Made by a program: the position numbers and the translations under genes. A stretch of 42,798 nt of DNA, taken from assembly GCA_017935145.1 (NCBI GenBank), contig JAGBIE010000008.1, positions 1 through 42,798 of the forward strand, read 5' to 3'. This document shows positions 15,928 to 23,982 of this stretch, piece after piece. The first letter of the stretch is position 1. Each line of letters starts with the position of its first letter. This DNA comes from Oscillospiraceae bacterium. Lineage in GTDB: Bacteria; Bacillota; Clostridia; Oscillospirales; Oscillospiraceae. The notes beneath the pieces are model-generated. The model ran no database searches, had not been told where the DNA came from, and was given only the letters and a program-made list of their open reading frames with translations.

Positions 15928-15956
15928 TTTACCTTTGGGCAAAAATGGAGTATAAT
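15928..15956 (+). promoter_or_regulatory. pfp promoter
   Basis: TTTACC (15928-15933) and a perfect TATAAT (15951-15956) have a 17-base spacer, 35 bases before the pfp start. Confidence 0.65.
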
Positions 15957-15990
15957 GCCCGTGAAATCACAAGAATAAGGAGTGTCTACC

Positions 15991-17652
15991 ATGAAAATCA
16001 CCCCCCTGCAACAGGCAAGATACCAGTATAGCCCCAAACTGCCCGGCATGCTCCGTGGCGGTATTGCAGAAATTTGCGTCAAGGATGGCGCCCCCACCCA
16101 GTCCGTAGCCGATCAGGAGAAGATTGCCGCTCTCTTCCCCAACACCTACGGCAAGAATGAAATCACCTTCCAGAAGGGCAAAAACACCTCCGCCACCAAA
16201 AAGCAGGTGGTGGGCGTGATTCTCTCCGGCGGTCAGGCCCCCGGTGGCCACAATGTCATTTGTGGTCTGTACGATGCCCTCAAAGCCACCGATCAGGACA
16301 ATGTCCTCTACGGCTTCAAGGGTGGCCCCAGCGGTCTTATTGAAGATGACTATGTGATTTTTGATGACGAATACATCAATGCTTACCGCAACACCGGCGG
16401 TTTTGATATCATCGGCTCTGGCCGTACCAAGTTGGAGACGGAAGAGCAGTTCAAAATCGTGGAAGGCGTGTGCAAGAAGCACGGCATCACCGCCATCGTG
16501 ATTATCGGTGGTGACGATTCCAACACCAACGCCGCCGTGTTGGCAGAATATTTTGCCGCCCATAACAGTGGCGTGCAGGTCATCGGTTGCCCCAAGACCA
16601 TCGATGGCGACCTGAAGAACGAAGATATCGAATGCTCCTTCGGTTTCGATACTGCCACCAAGACCTATGCGGAAATCGTGGGCAACATCGAGCGCGATGC
16701 CAACTCCGCCAAGAAGTACTGGCACTTTGTGAAGGTCATGGGTCGTAGCGCTTCTCATGTGGCGCTGGAAACTGCCCTGCAGACCCAGCCCAACATCTGC
16801 CTCATCGGCGAAGAAGTGGCCGAGAAGAAGATGTCCTTGGCTGAAATCACCGATTATATTGCCGATTCTGTTGCCAACCGCGCCGCTAAGGGTTGGAACT
16901 TCGGTGTTGCCATTATTCCCGAAGGCATTGTGGAATTCGTGCCCGAATTCTCCGTGCTCATTGCGGAGATTAACGAACTCCTCGCTGGCGCTAAGGCCGA
17001 TGCCTTCAACGCCCTTGCCACTTGGAAAGAAAAGTACGCTTTCATCGAAGCAGGTCTCACCCCCGCTTCCATGGCAGTGTTCGCACAACTTCCCGAAGGC
17101 ATCCAGCAGCAGCTGTTCTTGGAGCGCGACCCCCACGGCAACGTGCAGGTTTCTCTCATCGAGTCCGAAAAGCTCTTCTCCGAAATGGTCAAGAAGAACC
17201 TTGCCGACCGCAAGGCAAAGGGTGAATACAAGGGCAAGTTCAGCCCCCTGCATCACTTCTTGGGCTACGAAGGCCGTTGCGCATTCCCCTCTAATTTCGA
17301 TGCCGACTACTGCTATTCCTTGGGCTACAACGCTTTCATGCTCATCCAGTACGGCTACACCGGCTATCTTTCTAAGGTTTCTAACCTTTCCAGCCCCGCG
17401 GAAGAGTGGGTGGCTGGCGGTATGCCCATCACCAAGATGATGAACATGGAACGCCGTCACGGTGCTGATAAGCCCGTTATCCGCAAGGCTCTTGTGGAAC
17501 TGGATGGTAAGCCCTTTACCTACTTTGCAGAACGCCGTGCCACTTGGGCAGTGGAAACCTGCTATGTCTACCCCGGTGCCATCCAGTACTTTGGACCTAC
17601 CGAAGTCTGCGACCTGACCACCCGCACCCTGGCTCTGGAACAGGGCAAGTAA
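15991..17652 (+). CDS. pfp: Pyrophosphate-dependent phosphofructokinase (long form)
   Basis: This 553-residue enzyme phosphorylates fructose 6-phosphate using pyrophosphate, a reversible glycolytic step. The length is that of the long PFP group rather than the 320-residue [21 protein letters not shown] marks the phosphoryl-donor site, and [10 protein letters not shown] has Asp where ATP-dependent enzymes have Gly. [15 protein letters not shown] carries the catalytic TID and the PPi-type lysine, followed by [17 protein letters not shown] is eight bases from the ATG at 15991, favouring it over a GTG at 15982. It is divergent from fba. PPi use is inferred from the motif residues. Confidence 0.95.
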   Translation: MKITPLQQARYQYSPKLPGMLRGGIAEICVKDGAPTQSVADQEKIAALFPNTYGKNEITFQKGKNTSATKKQVVGVILSGGQAPGGHNVICGLYDALKATDQDNVLYGFKGGPSGLIEDDYVIFDDEYINAYRNTGGFDIIGSGRTKLETEEQFKIVEGVCKKHGITAIVIIGGDDSNTNAAVLAEYFAAHNSGVQVIGCPKTIDGDLKNEDIECSFGFDTATKTYAEIVGNIERDANSAKKYWHFVKVMGRSASHVALETALQTQPNICLIGEEVAEKKMSLAEITDYIADSVANRAAKGWNFGVAIIPEGIVEFVPEFSVLIAEINELLAGAKADAFNALATWKEKYAFIEAGLTPASMAVFAQLPEGIQQQLFLERDPHGNVQVSLIESEKLFSEMVKKNLADRKAKGEYKGKFSPLHHFLGYEGRCAFPSNFDADYCYSLGYNAFMLIQYGYTGYLSKVSNLSSPAEEWVAGGMPITKMMNMERRHGADKPVIRKALVELDGKPFTYFAERRATWAVETCYVYPGAIQYFGPTEVCDLTTRTLALEQGK

Positions 17653-17657
17653 AAGAA

Positions 17658-17691
17658 GAAAAATCCCACCTCAAAGAAGGTGGGATTTTTT
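17658..17691 (+). terminator. pfp terminator
   Basis: AAAAATCCCACCT and AGGTGGGATTTTT pair around a six-base loop just after the stop codon, followed by a T-run. Confidence 0.9.
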
Positions 17692-17694
17692 GTG

Positions 17695-17774
17695 CGTAGG
17701 GGCGGATTCCATATCCGCCCGCCATGCCATACCCCAATGCGGAAACGTAGGGGCGGGGCGTCCTCGGCGTCCCG
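17695..17774. repeat. Dispersed GGCGGAT/ATCCGCC repeat
   Basis: GTAGGGGCGGATTCCATATC and the following CGCCCG are nearly the same as at 14672-14700. The adjoining CCTCGGCGTCCCG is the inverse of the block at 14625. Short reading frames here are made of the repeat and are not genes. Confidence 0.75.
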
Positions 17775-17775
17775 T

Positions 17776-17808
17776 AAAAAAGCACCACCCGTGTGGGTGG
17801 TGCTTTTT
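17776..17808 (-). terminator. GGTGGTG-family terminator
   Basis: AAAAAGCACCACCC, loop GTGT, then GGGTGGTGCTTTTT. It follows the ribbon-helix-helix gene, whose stop is at 17810 on the minus strand. Confidence 0.88.
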
Positions 17809-17809
17809 A

Positions 17810-17986
17810 TCATCTCTGCATGGTATCAATTTTGCCGTTGGCGGCTTCAAACTCCGCAATACGGCGCTTAATCATCTGCTCCAATTCCTTGTTCTTGGAG
17901 CGCCCCTCAAAATCTGCAATGTAGCCCAATTTTTCCAAAAGTTGCGGATTGACACGCAAGGTGTAACGCACTAAATTGCCTTCCAT
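17810..17986 (-). CDS. Arc-like ribbon-helix-helix DNA-binding protein
   Basis: This 58-residue protein begins MEGNLVRYTLRVNPQLLEKL and continues with GYIADFEGRSKNKELEQMI. It has the beta-strand (VRYTLRV) and two helices of an Arc/MetJ-type ribbon-helix-helix repressor; RSKNKELEQ is typical of Arc-like proteins. GGAGG is eight bases upstream of the ATG. It is divergent from the second 51-residue gene, and four TGACGC half-sites sit in and around the shared promoter region, so it probably represses both genes. Confidence 0.88.
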   Translation of the reverse strand: MEGNLVRYTLRVNPQLLEKLGYIADFEGRSKNKELEQMIKRRIAEFEAANGKIDTMQR

Positions 17987-18010
17987 TTATGACGCCTCCT
18001 TAACTTAGTA

Positions 18011-18039
18011 TTGACATCATAATAGCGTCATATTATACT
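18011..18039 (+). promoter_or_regulatory. Promoter of the 51-residue gene, copy 2
   Basis: TTGACA (18011-18016) and TATACT (18034-18039) have a 17-base spacer, close to consensus. An inverted TGACGC site lies inside the spacer. Confidence 0.75.
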
Positions 18040-18060
18040 AAACTTGTAAATTTGACGCAA
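18032..18060 (-). promoter_or_regulatory. Promoter of the ribbon-helix-helix gene
   Basis: On the minus strand TTGCGT (18055-18060) and TATAAT (18032-18037) have a 17-base spacer. The -10 overlaps the -10 of the divergent promoter, and a TGACGC site overlaps the -35. Confidence 0.55.
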
Positions 18061-18095
18061 TTGTGACGCATTGAAAATGTGGAAGGGGTTTCAAA

Positions 18096-18251
18096 ATGGT
18101 CGATTTTGAGGGGCTGTATTTTTCTTTATTTGCCACCATGGCGGATGCAGTAGAACTTTTGGAACAAGAAAAAACGGAAGAGGCAAAACAGCGCCTGATT
18201 TCCGCCATGCAGGAGGCTGAAGAGCGCTATTTGCAGGAAGCGGAAACATAA
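18096..18251 (+). CDS. 51-residue small protein, copy 2
   Basis: The product starts MVDFEGLYFSLFATMADAVE and ends EERYLQEAET. It is the paralogue of the gene at 14125-14280, with the same 51-codon length and most residues from ATMADAVELL onward identical. AAGGGG lies seven bases before the ATG. It should be acidic and helical, without a signal peptide or membrane segment. Here the divergent partner is a ribbon-helix-helix protein instead of an XRE protein. Its function is unknown; a small regulatory partner or a toxin-antitoxin-like role is possible but unproven. Confidence 0.85.
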   Translation: MVDFEGLYFSLFATMADAVELLEQEKTEEAKQRLISAMQEAEERYLQEAET

Positions 18252-18283
18252 AAAAGCACCACCCAAGCGGGTGGTGCTTTTTT
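18250..18283. terminator. GGTGGTG-family bidirectional terminator
   Basis: AAAAAAGCACCACCC, loop AAGC, then GGGTGGTGCTTTTTT. It ends the 51-residue gene and, from the other side, the permease gene at 18294. It is the exact inverse of the hairpin at 14590. Confidence 0.9.
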
Positions 18284-18293
18284 GTTTCTTTTT

Positions 18294-19460
18294 TTACATC
18301 ACCAAAAGCATGGTAACGGTGAGAATGGCAAGGAAGGAGAAGTTAAACAGGGAAAATTCCTTCACATAGGATGCGCTCTTAGTGGGATTGTGATTTACAT
18401 ACTCGCGGAAGGTGATTAAACTTGCCAAGGATGCAATGAGCGTTCCCGTACCGCCGATGTTCACGCCCACCAGCAGGGCGGGATAATTCTCCGTGAATTG
18501 GGAAAGGAGAATGGCGGAGGGCACATTGGAAATCCCTTGACAACTGAGTACGGAAACCAGCAGAGCATTTTTCTCCATAAGGGAGGAAAGAAGTCTGCGC
18601 ACCCCGTCCATCCGCGCCATATTCCCCGCAAAGATGAAGAAAAACACAAAGGTCAGAAGCAGGGGATAATCCACATCGCGGAGGGCTTTGCGGTCTAAGA
18701 AAAACAGCGCCACGGGAATGACAATGAGCCCCGTCCAGTAGGGAATGCCACGAAACACAATGGCGATGGCATAGAGAAACAGCAGAAGATACACGATGGT
18801 GCGGGCGGGAGGCAGTTTCGTCTCGCTGTCTTTTACCATGAGAGGTTCGGGCTTTACAAACACCAAACAGCACAGGGTGATAAGCGCCACCGCCAGCACA
18901 AAAGGCAGTGCCATAATGCCCATAAACTCCCCAGTGGGGATGGAAAACTTGGTGTAGAGGTACAGGTTTTGGGGATTGCCGAAGGGGGTGAGCATGCCGC
19001 CTAAGTTTGCGGCAATGTTCTGCATGATAAAGGTGAAGGACATGTACTTTTCCTTCCCCGTGGAGTGGAGCACAAAGTAGCCCAAGGGCAAAAAGGTGAG
19101 TAGCGCCATATCGTTGGCGATGAGCATAGAGCCAATGAAGGTGATATACACCAGCGCCAGCACCGAAAGGCGGGCGGTCTTGAAGCATTTTACGATTTTC
19201 TGCGCCAAGGTGTAGAAAAAGCGGATGTTTTTCAGAGCGCAGACCACCGCCAGCACGCAAAAGAGGCAAGTGAGGGTCTTAAAATCGAAATAGCCCCAAT
19301 ACTCGGCATCCACAGGCACTGCCATGGAGGTGAGAAATGCCGCAAAAGCCGCCACGCACAAGACCGTATTCTTTTTGAAAAACGCCCACACAGGGTCCAC
19401 GGAAATATGATGATGCCCACGATGGAATCGTGGTGCATGGAGTACGGGGGAGTGTGCCAT
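18294..19460 (-). CDS. Ion transporter superfamily permease (SLC13/ArsB-like)
   Basis: The 388-residue integral membrane protein has about ten hydrophobic segments. FIGSMLIANDMALLTFLPLG and NIAANLGGMLTPFGNPQNLY are typical of the SLC13/ArsB/NhaD ion transporter superfamily, with a matching second half around GVNIGGTGTLIASLASLI. Anions such as dicarboxylates, citrate or arsenite are handled by relatives; the substrate here cannot be chosen. The N-terminus is unusually rich in histidine (APRFHRGHHHIS). It starts three bases after the MATE stop, so both are in one leftward operon. Confidence 0.88.
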   Translation of the reverse strand: MAHSPVLHAPRFHRGHHHISVDPVWAFFKKNTVLCVAAFAAFLTSMAVPVDAEYWGYFDFKTLTCLFCVLAVVCALKNIRFFYTLAQKIVKCFKTARLSVLALVYITFIGSMLIANDMALLTFLPLGYFVLHSTGKEKYMSFTFIMQNIAANLGGMLTPFGNPQNLYLYTKFSIPTGEFMGIMALPFVLAVALITLCCLVFVKPEPLMVKDSETKLPPARTIVYLLLFLYAIAIVFRGIPYWTGLIVIPVALFFLDRKALRDVDYPLLLTFVFFFIFAGNMARMDGVRRLLSSLMEKNALLVSVLSCQGISNVPSAILLSQFTENYPALLVGVNIGGTGTLIASLASLITFREYVNHNPTKSASYVKEFSLFNFSFLAILTVTMLLVM

Positions 19461-19463
19461 GGG

Positions 19464-20867
19464 TTAGAAACCTCTTTCTGATCTCTCGTTTTGGGTGATG
19501 TTTTTCACCCAGAAATCGCTCCGCAGGAGCAAAATACCGCCAACTGCTTTCAAAAGGGTGATGGACTGGATGATGGCAAACATCACAGGGAAAGACACGG
19601 TGGTGAATCGGCTGAGGATGAACGCCAAAAGCACATTCACGCACCACATAAAGCCACTGTCAAAGATGATGGTAATGAGCATTTTGCCCCCCGACCGCAG
19701 GGAGAAATAGGAGGCGTGCGCCACGGCATCAAAGGGCATGGCAATGGCAGAAATTTGCATCAGCAGGGTGGCAAGGTTGCGGATTTCCTGCTCTGTGTTG
19801 TAAAGATAGGGGATAAAGTTTGCCACAAGGAAATACACCGCGCCCACCACGGTGGAAATCACAAAGGAGAAAGCGACCAGTTTATAGCTGTCTGACTTTG
19901 CCTTTTGCAGTTCCCCAGCGCCCAAAGTCTGCCCCAAGATGATGGCAATGGCGTTGCCCACTGCCAAAAAGGCGATGGAAAACACATTCCAGAAGGTCTG
20001 GGAGATGTTGTTGGCAGCCATGGCATCCAAACTCCGCAGGGAGTAACTTTGGTTCACCAAGGCAATGCCTGCCGCCCACAAGGTCTCGTTTGCCATAAGG
20101 GGCAGAGCCTTTAGCAGAAGTTTTTGGGTCAGTTCCTTGGGAATTCTAAATCCGCGGAACACTTTTCGGAAGAAGGGGAATTCCTCTGTACGGCGGTGGG
20201 AATAGATAGAAACCACAATCAGTTCCACAAATCGGCTCATGACCGTGGCGATGGCAGCTCCCTGCACACCCAATCTGGGAGCGCCAAATTTGCCGAAGAT
20301 GAGAATGTAGTTAAAACTCATATTCACCGCAACGGCAATCATGCCCGCAACCATGGGCAGGATGGGCTTGCCCGCCTCACGGAGGGTGCCCGAATAGCAC
20401 TGGGTCAGGGCAAAAGGCACAAGCCCAATGAGCATAATGAGCAGATAATCCTTGGCAAAATTCAAAGTTGCCACAGGGTCGGTAACCCCTTGCTCACCTT
20501 TCATATAGGCAGAAAGCAGATTTTCCCCAAAGGTCAAAAACAGCCCAATGCCCAAGGATGCAATGAGGGTGGAAAACAGCAGTTTAAAACGGAAGGTATT
20601 GCGCACATTATCCATGTCACCACTGCCCACAAACTGCGCCCCATAGATGCCCGCACCGCTGACCGCGCCAAAGATGCACAGGTTAAAGACAAAGAACAGT
20701 TGGTTTGCCACAGCCACGCCCGTCATCTCCGCCGTGCCCACAGCGCCAATCATAATATTGTCCAGCATGTTCACCAGATTTGTGATGCCGTTTTGAATCA
20801 TAATGGGAATCATCAAAGAGAAAAGTCGCTTATAAAAAGGGCGGTCGCCCACCAAATTTCGGAGCAT
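19464..20867 (-). CDS. MATE family efflux transporter
   Basis: This 467-residue protein has twelve predicted transmembrane segments, typical of MATE drug/cation antiporters. The N-terminal block IPIMIQNGITNLVNMLDNIM with the following GAVGTAEMTGVAVANQL is characteristic, as is the repeat of this layout in the second half around residues 250-300. The ATG at 20867 is chosen because GAGG is seven bases upstream; an ATG at 20939 would start inside the promoter. The gene is divergent from the nucleotidase/guanylate-kinase-like gene and precedes the SLC13-like permease. The substrate is unknown. Confidence 0.93.
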   Translation of the reverse strand: MLRNLVGDRPFYKRLFSLMIPIMIQNGITNLVNMLDNIMIGAVGTAEMTGVAVANQLFFVFNLCIFGAVSGAGIYGAQFVGSGDMDNVRNTFRFKLLFSTLIASLGIGLFLTFGENLLSAYMKGEQGVTDPVATLNFAKDYLLIMLIGLVPFALTQCYSGTLREAGKPILPMVAGMIAVAVNMSFNYILIFGKFGAPRLGVQGAAIATVMSRFVELIVVSIYSHRRTEEFPFFRKVFRGFRIPKELTQKLLLKALPLMANETLWAAGIALVNQSYSLRSLDAMAANNISQTFWNVFSIAFLAVGNAIAIILGQTLGAGELQKAKSDSYKLVAFSFVISTVVGAVYFLVANFIPYLYNTEQEIRNLATLLMQISAIAMPFDAVAHASYFSLRSGGKMLITIIFDSGFMWCVNVLLAFILSRFTTVSFPVMFAIIQSITLLKAVGGILLLRSDFWVKNITQNERSERGF

Positions 20868-20898
20868 AAAACACCTCGAATATAAAAAATCCTCACCC

Positions 20899-20927
20899 AT
20901 AATACAAGATTTAGTGTTCTCTTGCAA
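20899..20927 (-). promoter_or_regulatory. MATE operon promoter
   Basis: On the minus strand TTGCAA (20922-20927) and TATTAT (20899-20904) have a 17-base spacer, 32 bases from the start. Confidence 0.6.
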
Positions 20928-20964
20928 GAGCTTTCCCAATTTTCCGTCAAAAAGTATTTTCGTG

Positions 20965-20993
20965 TTGCTTTTTGCGCCCTTTTCCGCTACAAT
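20965..20993 (+). promoter_or_regulatory. Promoter of the nucleotidase/kinase fusion gene
   Basis: TTGCTT (20965-20970) and TACAAT (20988-20993) have a 17-base spacer. The leader to the start at 21082 is about 80 bases. Confidence 0.55.
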
Positions 20994-21081
20994 AAGGGGG
21001 CAGAAAATGCCTTTTCGTGCCCTTGTGCGCGGAAGGCTTTTTTATCCCCGTAAATCCCTTTGTAAGGAGGTGCCCTACAAG

Positions 21082-22212
21082 ATGAATCGTGCCTTTCGCC
21101 TGTCCTGCGCGCTGGATATTGACGATGTACTTATGGAGTGCGTGCCCTATGCCATCCGCCTTGCCAACGAGAAATATCACTTTGACCCCCCTCTGTCCAT
21201 CTATGAGGTAAACCGCTGGGGAAAACTGGGCACCCGTGCCGATGTGATTTTTGAGTTTTTCCATGACCCCCAGTTTTTTGAGACGCAACCTGTCATCCAA
21301 GGGGCAAAGGAGTTTGTGAAAAAACTCTCCAAAATGACGGAAGTGTTCGTCTCCACCTCCGTGTATCCCGAATTTATGTCCATCCGCGCCAAGCGGATTA
21401 TGGAGGAATTCCCCGAAATTCCCCAAGACCATATCTATATGGGCTCTCGCAAGGATAAAATCGATGTGGACATCCTCTTGGACGATGGCATGCACAATGT
21501 CTTTGCCTCCAACGCCAGTTACCCCATTTTGATGCGCAGACCCTGGAATCAGGATGCCACGGGCATCTTGGCGGTGAACACCTATCAGGAATTCCTCAAA
21601 GTGGTGGAAGTCATTGCCGATAGTTATAACCCCCACCGTGCACTGCCCGCAGAGGAGGAAAAGAAAATCCTCGTGTTGGTGGGTCCCACAGGCTCGGGGA
21701 AGAATCAGGTTGCCCAACGGATTTTGAAGCGCTCCCGCGGTTTTGGCAAACTGGTTTCCTACACTACGGATGCCTCCGTTGGCTTCTTGGGGGAAGATTT
21801 TTATCACTATGTCTCTGTGGACTCCTTCCGCCAGATGAAAGACAAGGGCGAACTCTTTGAATCCACCATGTATGCGGGACATCACTACGGGAGCCGTATG
21901 GAAGATGTGCAGAACATCTTAGACGGTGGCAAGCATGTGATTACCGTTATGGATATCTGTGGCGCCATGAGCATGAAAACCCATTTTCCCAATGTCATCA
22001 CCGTGTATCTCCGCCGCAGTAAGCGGGATATCCTCTCCGCCATCCTGCAAAAACCCCTGCAGGAGGAGGAAAAAATCTCCCGTATCCTCGCCTTGGAGGC
22101 GGAGGAGAAAAATGCCGCCATCTGCGACTACACCGTGGATAGTCACGATGCTGATGCCGCCGCGGAGGATATTCTCTGCTCCCTTTTCGGCAAAAAACGG
22201 CGGAAAAAATAG
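21082..22212 (+). CDS. Fused NT5C-type 5'-nucleotidase and guanylate-kinase-like protein
   Basis: This 376-residue protein has two domains. Residues 1-185 resemble the cytosolic 5'(3')-deoxyribonucleotidase (NT5C, HAD) family: ALDIDDVL with Asp12 and Asp14, the motif II Ser/Thr in VFVSTSVYP, and DILLDDGMHN as motif IV. Residues 195-370 resemble guanylate kinase: P-loop GPTGSGKN (201-208), YTTD (227-230), YHYVSVDSF and YAGHHYGSRMEDV. The arginines expected after YTT, which bind the GMP phosphate, are absent here (YTTDASVGFLGED), so GMP kinase activity is doubtful. AAGGAGGTG precedes the chosen ATG. The PHP gene follows 24 bases later. Confidence 0.85.
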   Translation: MNRAFRLSCALDIDDVLMECVPYAIRLANEKYHFDPPLSIYEVNRWGKLGTRADVIFEFFHDPQFFETQPVIQGAKEFVKKLSKMTEVFVSTSVYPEFMSIRAKRIMEEFPEIPQDHIYMGSRKDKIDVDILLDDGMHNVFASNASYPILMRRPWNQDATGILAVNTYQEFLKVVEVIADSYNPHRALPAEEEKKILVLVGPTGSGKNQVAQRILKRSRGFGKLVSYTTDASVGFLGEDFYHYVSVDSFRQMKDKGELFESTMYAGHHYGSRMEDVQNILDGGKHVITVMDICGAMSMKTHFPNVITVYLRRSKRDILSAILQKPLQEEEKISRILALEAEEKNAAICDYTVDSHDADAAAEDILCSLFGKKRRKK

Positions 22213-22236
22213 AAATATCATGAAAGGAACTGCTCC

Positions 22237-23088
22237 ATGAACGGCTTTTGTGATCTGCACACCCACAGCCATTATTCCGATGGCACGCTCAGCCCCCAAG
22301 AACTCCTCTTGGCGGCGGAAGAAGCCCATTTGGGCGCTGTGGCGCTGTGTGACCACAACTCTGTTTCTGGTTTGGAGGAGTTCCTTTTTTATGGAAAAAA
22401 CAGCCCTGTGGAGGCAGTGGCAGGTACGGAACTTTCTGTGGAGTATTTGGGAAAGGAACTGCACCTTTTGGCGCTGTTTCTAAAAGAAAAGTACTTTTCT
22501 CATGTGGCGGACTATGCCCGCCCCATGCTTCGGGAGAAAGAAGATAGCAACCTGCGCCTTTTGGAAAACCTCAAAAAAGTGGGCATTTTCCTCGACTACG
22601 ATGAAATCTCCCGCTCCACGCCCGATGGCATGGTCAACCGCGCTGTCATTGGTGGGGCGATGGTCGAAAAGGGCTATGTTTCCTCGGTGAAAGAAGCCTT
22701 CCACAACTATCTTGATCTGCGCCACGGGCATTATATCCCGCCCACGCGACCCGATGTTTTTGATGCCATCGGCTTTGTGGGGGAATTGGATGCGGTGAGT
22801 GTCCTTGCCCATCCGTATTTAAACTTGAGTCATGAGGAACTTTTGCAGTTTCTCCCCCAAGCCAAGGGGCTTCGCGCCATGGAGGTTTACTATCCCAAGT
22901 TTAGCCCCGCGGAGCGGGAAAATTTGCTCTCCCTCTGCCAAATGTACGGGCTTTTGCCCAGCGGGGGCAGTGATTTCCACGGAAAAAACAAGCCCGATAT
23001 CGCCCTTGGCACAGGGCGGGGCGACCTTTTTGTGGATATGGAAATCTTCTTTGGTTTACGTAACATTATTTTGGAAAAAGACCCTTAA
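22237..23088 (+). CDS. PHP-domain phosphoesterase
   Basis: This 283-residue protein is a stand-alone PHP metallo-phosphoesterase. DLHTHSHYSDG (6-16), LCDHNSVSG, AGTELSVEY, VLAHPYLNL and SGGSDFHG supply the expected His, Asp and Glu metal ligands. Relatives include nucleoside 3',5'-bisphosphate phosphatase and RNase AM (YciV/TrpH type), so a 3'-phosphoadenosine- or oligonucleotide-type substrate is plausible but not shown. The start at 22237 has GGAA about ten bases upstream (AAAGGAACTGCTCC). It lies in a rightward run between the nucleotidase fusion and the RDD gene. Confidence 0.9.
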   Translation: MNGFCDLHTHSHYSDGTLSPQELLLAAEEAHLGAVALCDHNSVSGLEEFLFYGKNSPVEAVAGTELSVEYLGKELHLLALFLKEKYFSHVADYARPMLREKEDSNLRLLENLKKVGIFLDYDEISRSTPDGMVNRAVIGGAMVEKGYVSSVKEAFHNYLDLRHGHYIPPTRPDVFDAIGFVGELDAVSVLAHPYLNLSHEELLQFLPQAKGLRAMEVYYPKFSPAERENLLSLCQMYGLLPSGGSDFHGKNKPDIALGTGRGDLFVDMEIFFGLRNIILEKDP

Positions 23089-23157
23089 AATCGCCAAAAA
23101 CCGCACTTTTCCTATGGCATTTTTGAAGGGAATGTGGTAGAATATACTTAATATAAA

Positions 23158-23943
23158 ATGCCCTTCAGGAGGTGGTCAGTCACGAGAGAACAACTGCAAA
23201 TTGCATCCGTGTGGAAACGGATTGCCGCGTGGCTCTTCGATGGACTTTTGACCATGGTGCTCGCTGTGGGGCTTTATCTTTTGCTGGCGCAAGTCACAGG
23301 CTATGACCGCCATAGCGAAACCTTGGACAAAGCCTATACCCGCTATGAAACGGAGTACGGCGTCAGTTTTGCCCTGACCCAAGAGGAGTACGAATCCTTC
23401 ACGGAAGAGGAAAAGAAAAATTACGATGCCGCTTACGATGCCCTCATTCACGATGAAGAAGCCATCGAGGCCTATAATCGGGTGATTTCCCTTTTGCTGG
23501 TGCTGGTGTCCTTGTCGCTTTTGGGCGGATTTTTGGGCATGGAATTTCTGGTGCCTCTGCTGTTTCACGATGGGCAGACCATCGGCAAGAAAATCTTCGG
23601 CTTGGGTCTTGTGCGGATTGATGGCGTCCGTGTGACCACCGTGCAACTGTTTGTCCGTGCCATCTTGGGCAAATTCACTGTAGAAACCATGATTCCCGTG
23701 TATATTCTCATTATGCTCTTCTTTGGGGCTATGGGTATGTTGGGGGTTATCGTGCTGGGCGTGCTTTTGTTGGTACAGGGGATTTTGTTCTGCGTCAATG
23801 AAAATCACAGCCAACTGCACGACCTCATGGCAGGCACTGCCGTGGTGGATGTGAAAAGCCAGCGGATTTTTGCCGATGCAGAGGAACTGCTTGCTTACAA
23901 AACCCGCTTGGCGGAAGAACGGGCCAATCGCGCGCCCTATTAA
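23158..23943 (+). CDS. RDD-family membrane protein
   Basis: The protein has the RDD layout: KRIAAWLFDGLLTMVL at the N-terminus, about three to four membrane segments, and DGQTIGKKIFGLGLVR followed by a C-terminal HDLMAGTAVV. A charged insert of about 60 residues (LDKAYTRYETEYG to ALIHDEEAIE) lies between the first two helices. The start is odd. The first ATG, 23158, precedes AGGAGG (23167-23172), which points instead to codon ACG at 23182, nine bases downstream, where the family-like REQLQIASVWKRIAAW begins. A TATACT -10 at 23143 would make ATG 23158 nearly leaderless. Function is unknown. Confidence 0.8.
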   Translation: MPFRRWSVTREQLQIASVWKRIAAWLFDGLLTMVLAVGLYLLLAQVTGYDRHSETLDKAYTRYETEYGVSFALTQEEYESFTEEEKKNYDAAYDALIHDEEAIEAYNRVISLLLVLVSLSLLGGFLGMEFLVPLLFHDGQTIGKKIFGLGLVRIDGVRVTTVQLFVRAILGKFTVETMIPVYILIMLFFGAMGMLGVIVLGVLLLVQGILFCVNENHSQLHDLMAGTAVVDVKSQRIFADAEELLAYKTRLAEERANRAPY

Positions 23944-23982
23944 TGTGTGAATTAAAAATTTCAAGAATAGGATGGGATTTTT

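Larger units (their letters stand above)
17990..18069. promoter_or_regulatory. TGACGC half-site array, candidate RHH operator
   Basis: TGACGC occurs at 17990-17995, 18053-18058 and 18064-18069, and its reverse complement at 18025-18030. The last two direct sites are 11 bp apart, one helical turn, as usual for ribbon-helix-helix operators. The array overlaps or flanks both divergent promoters. Confidence 0.55.

Noticed and set aside
15967..17460. Minus-strand 497-codon open frame
   Set aside because: It lies entirely antisense to pfp and has the His/Gly/Val-rich composition of a shadow frame.
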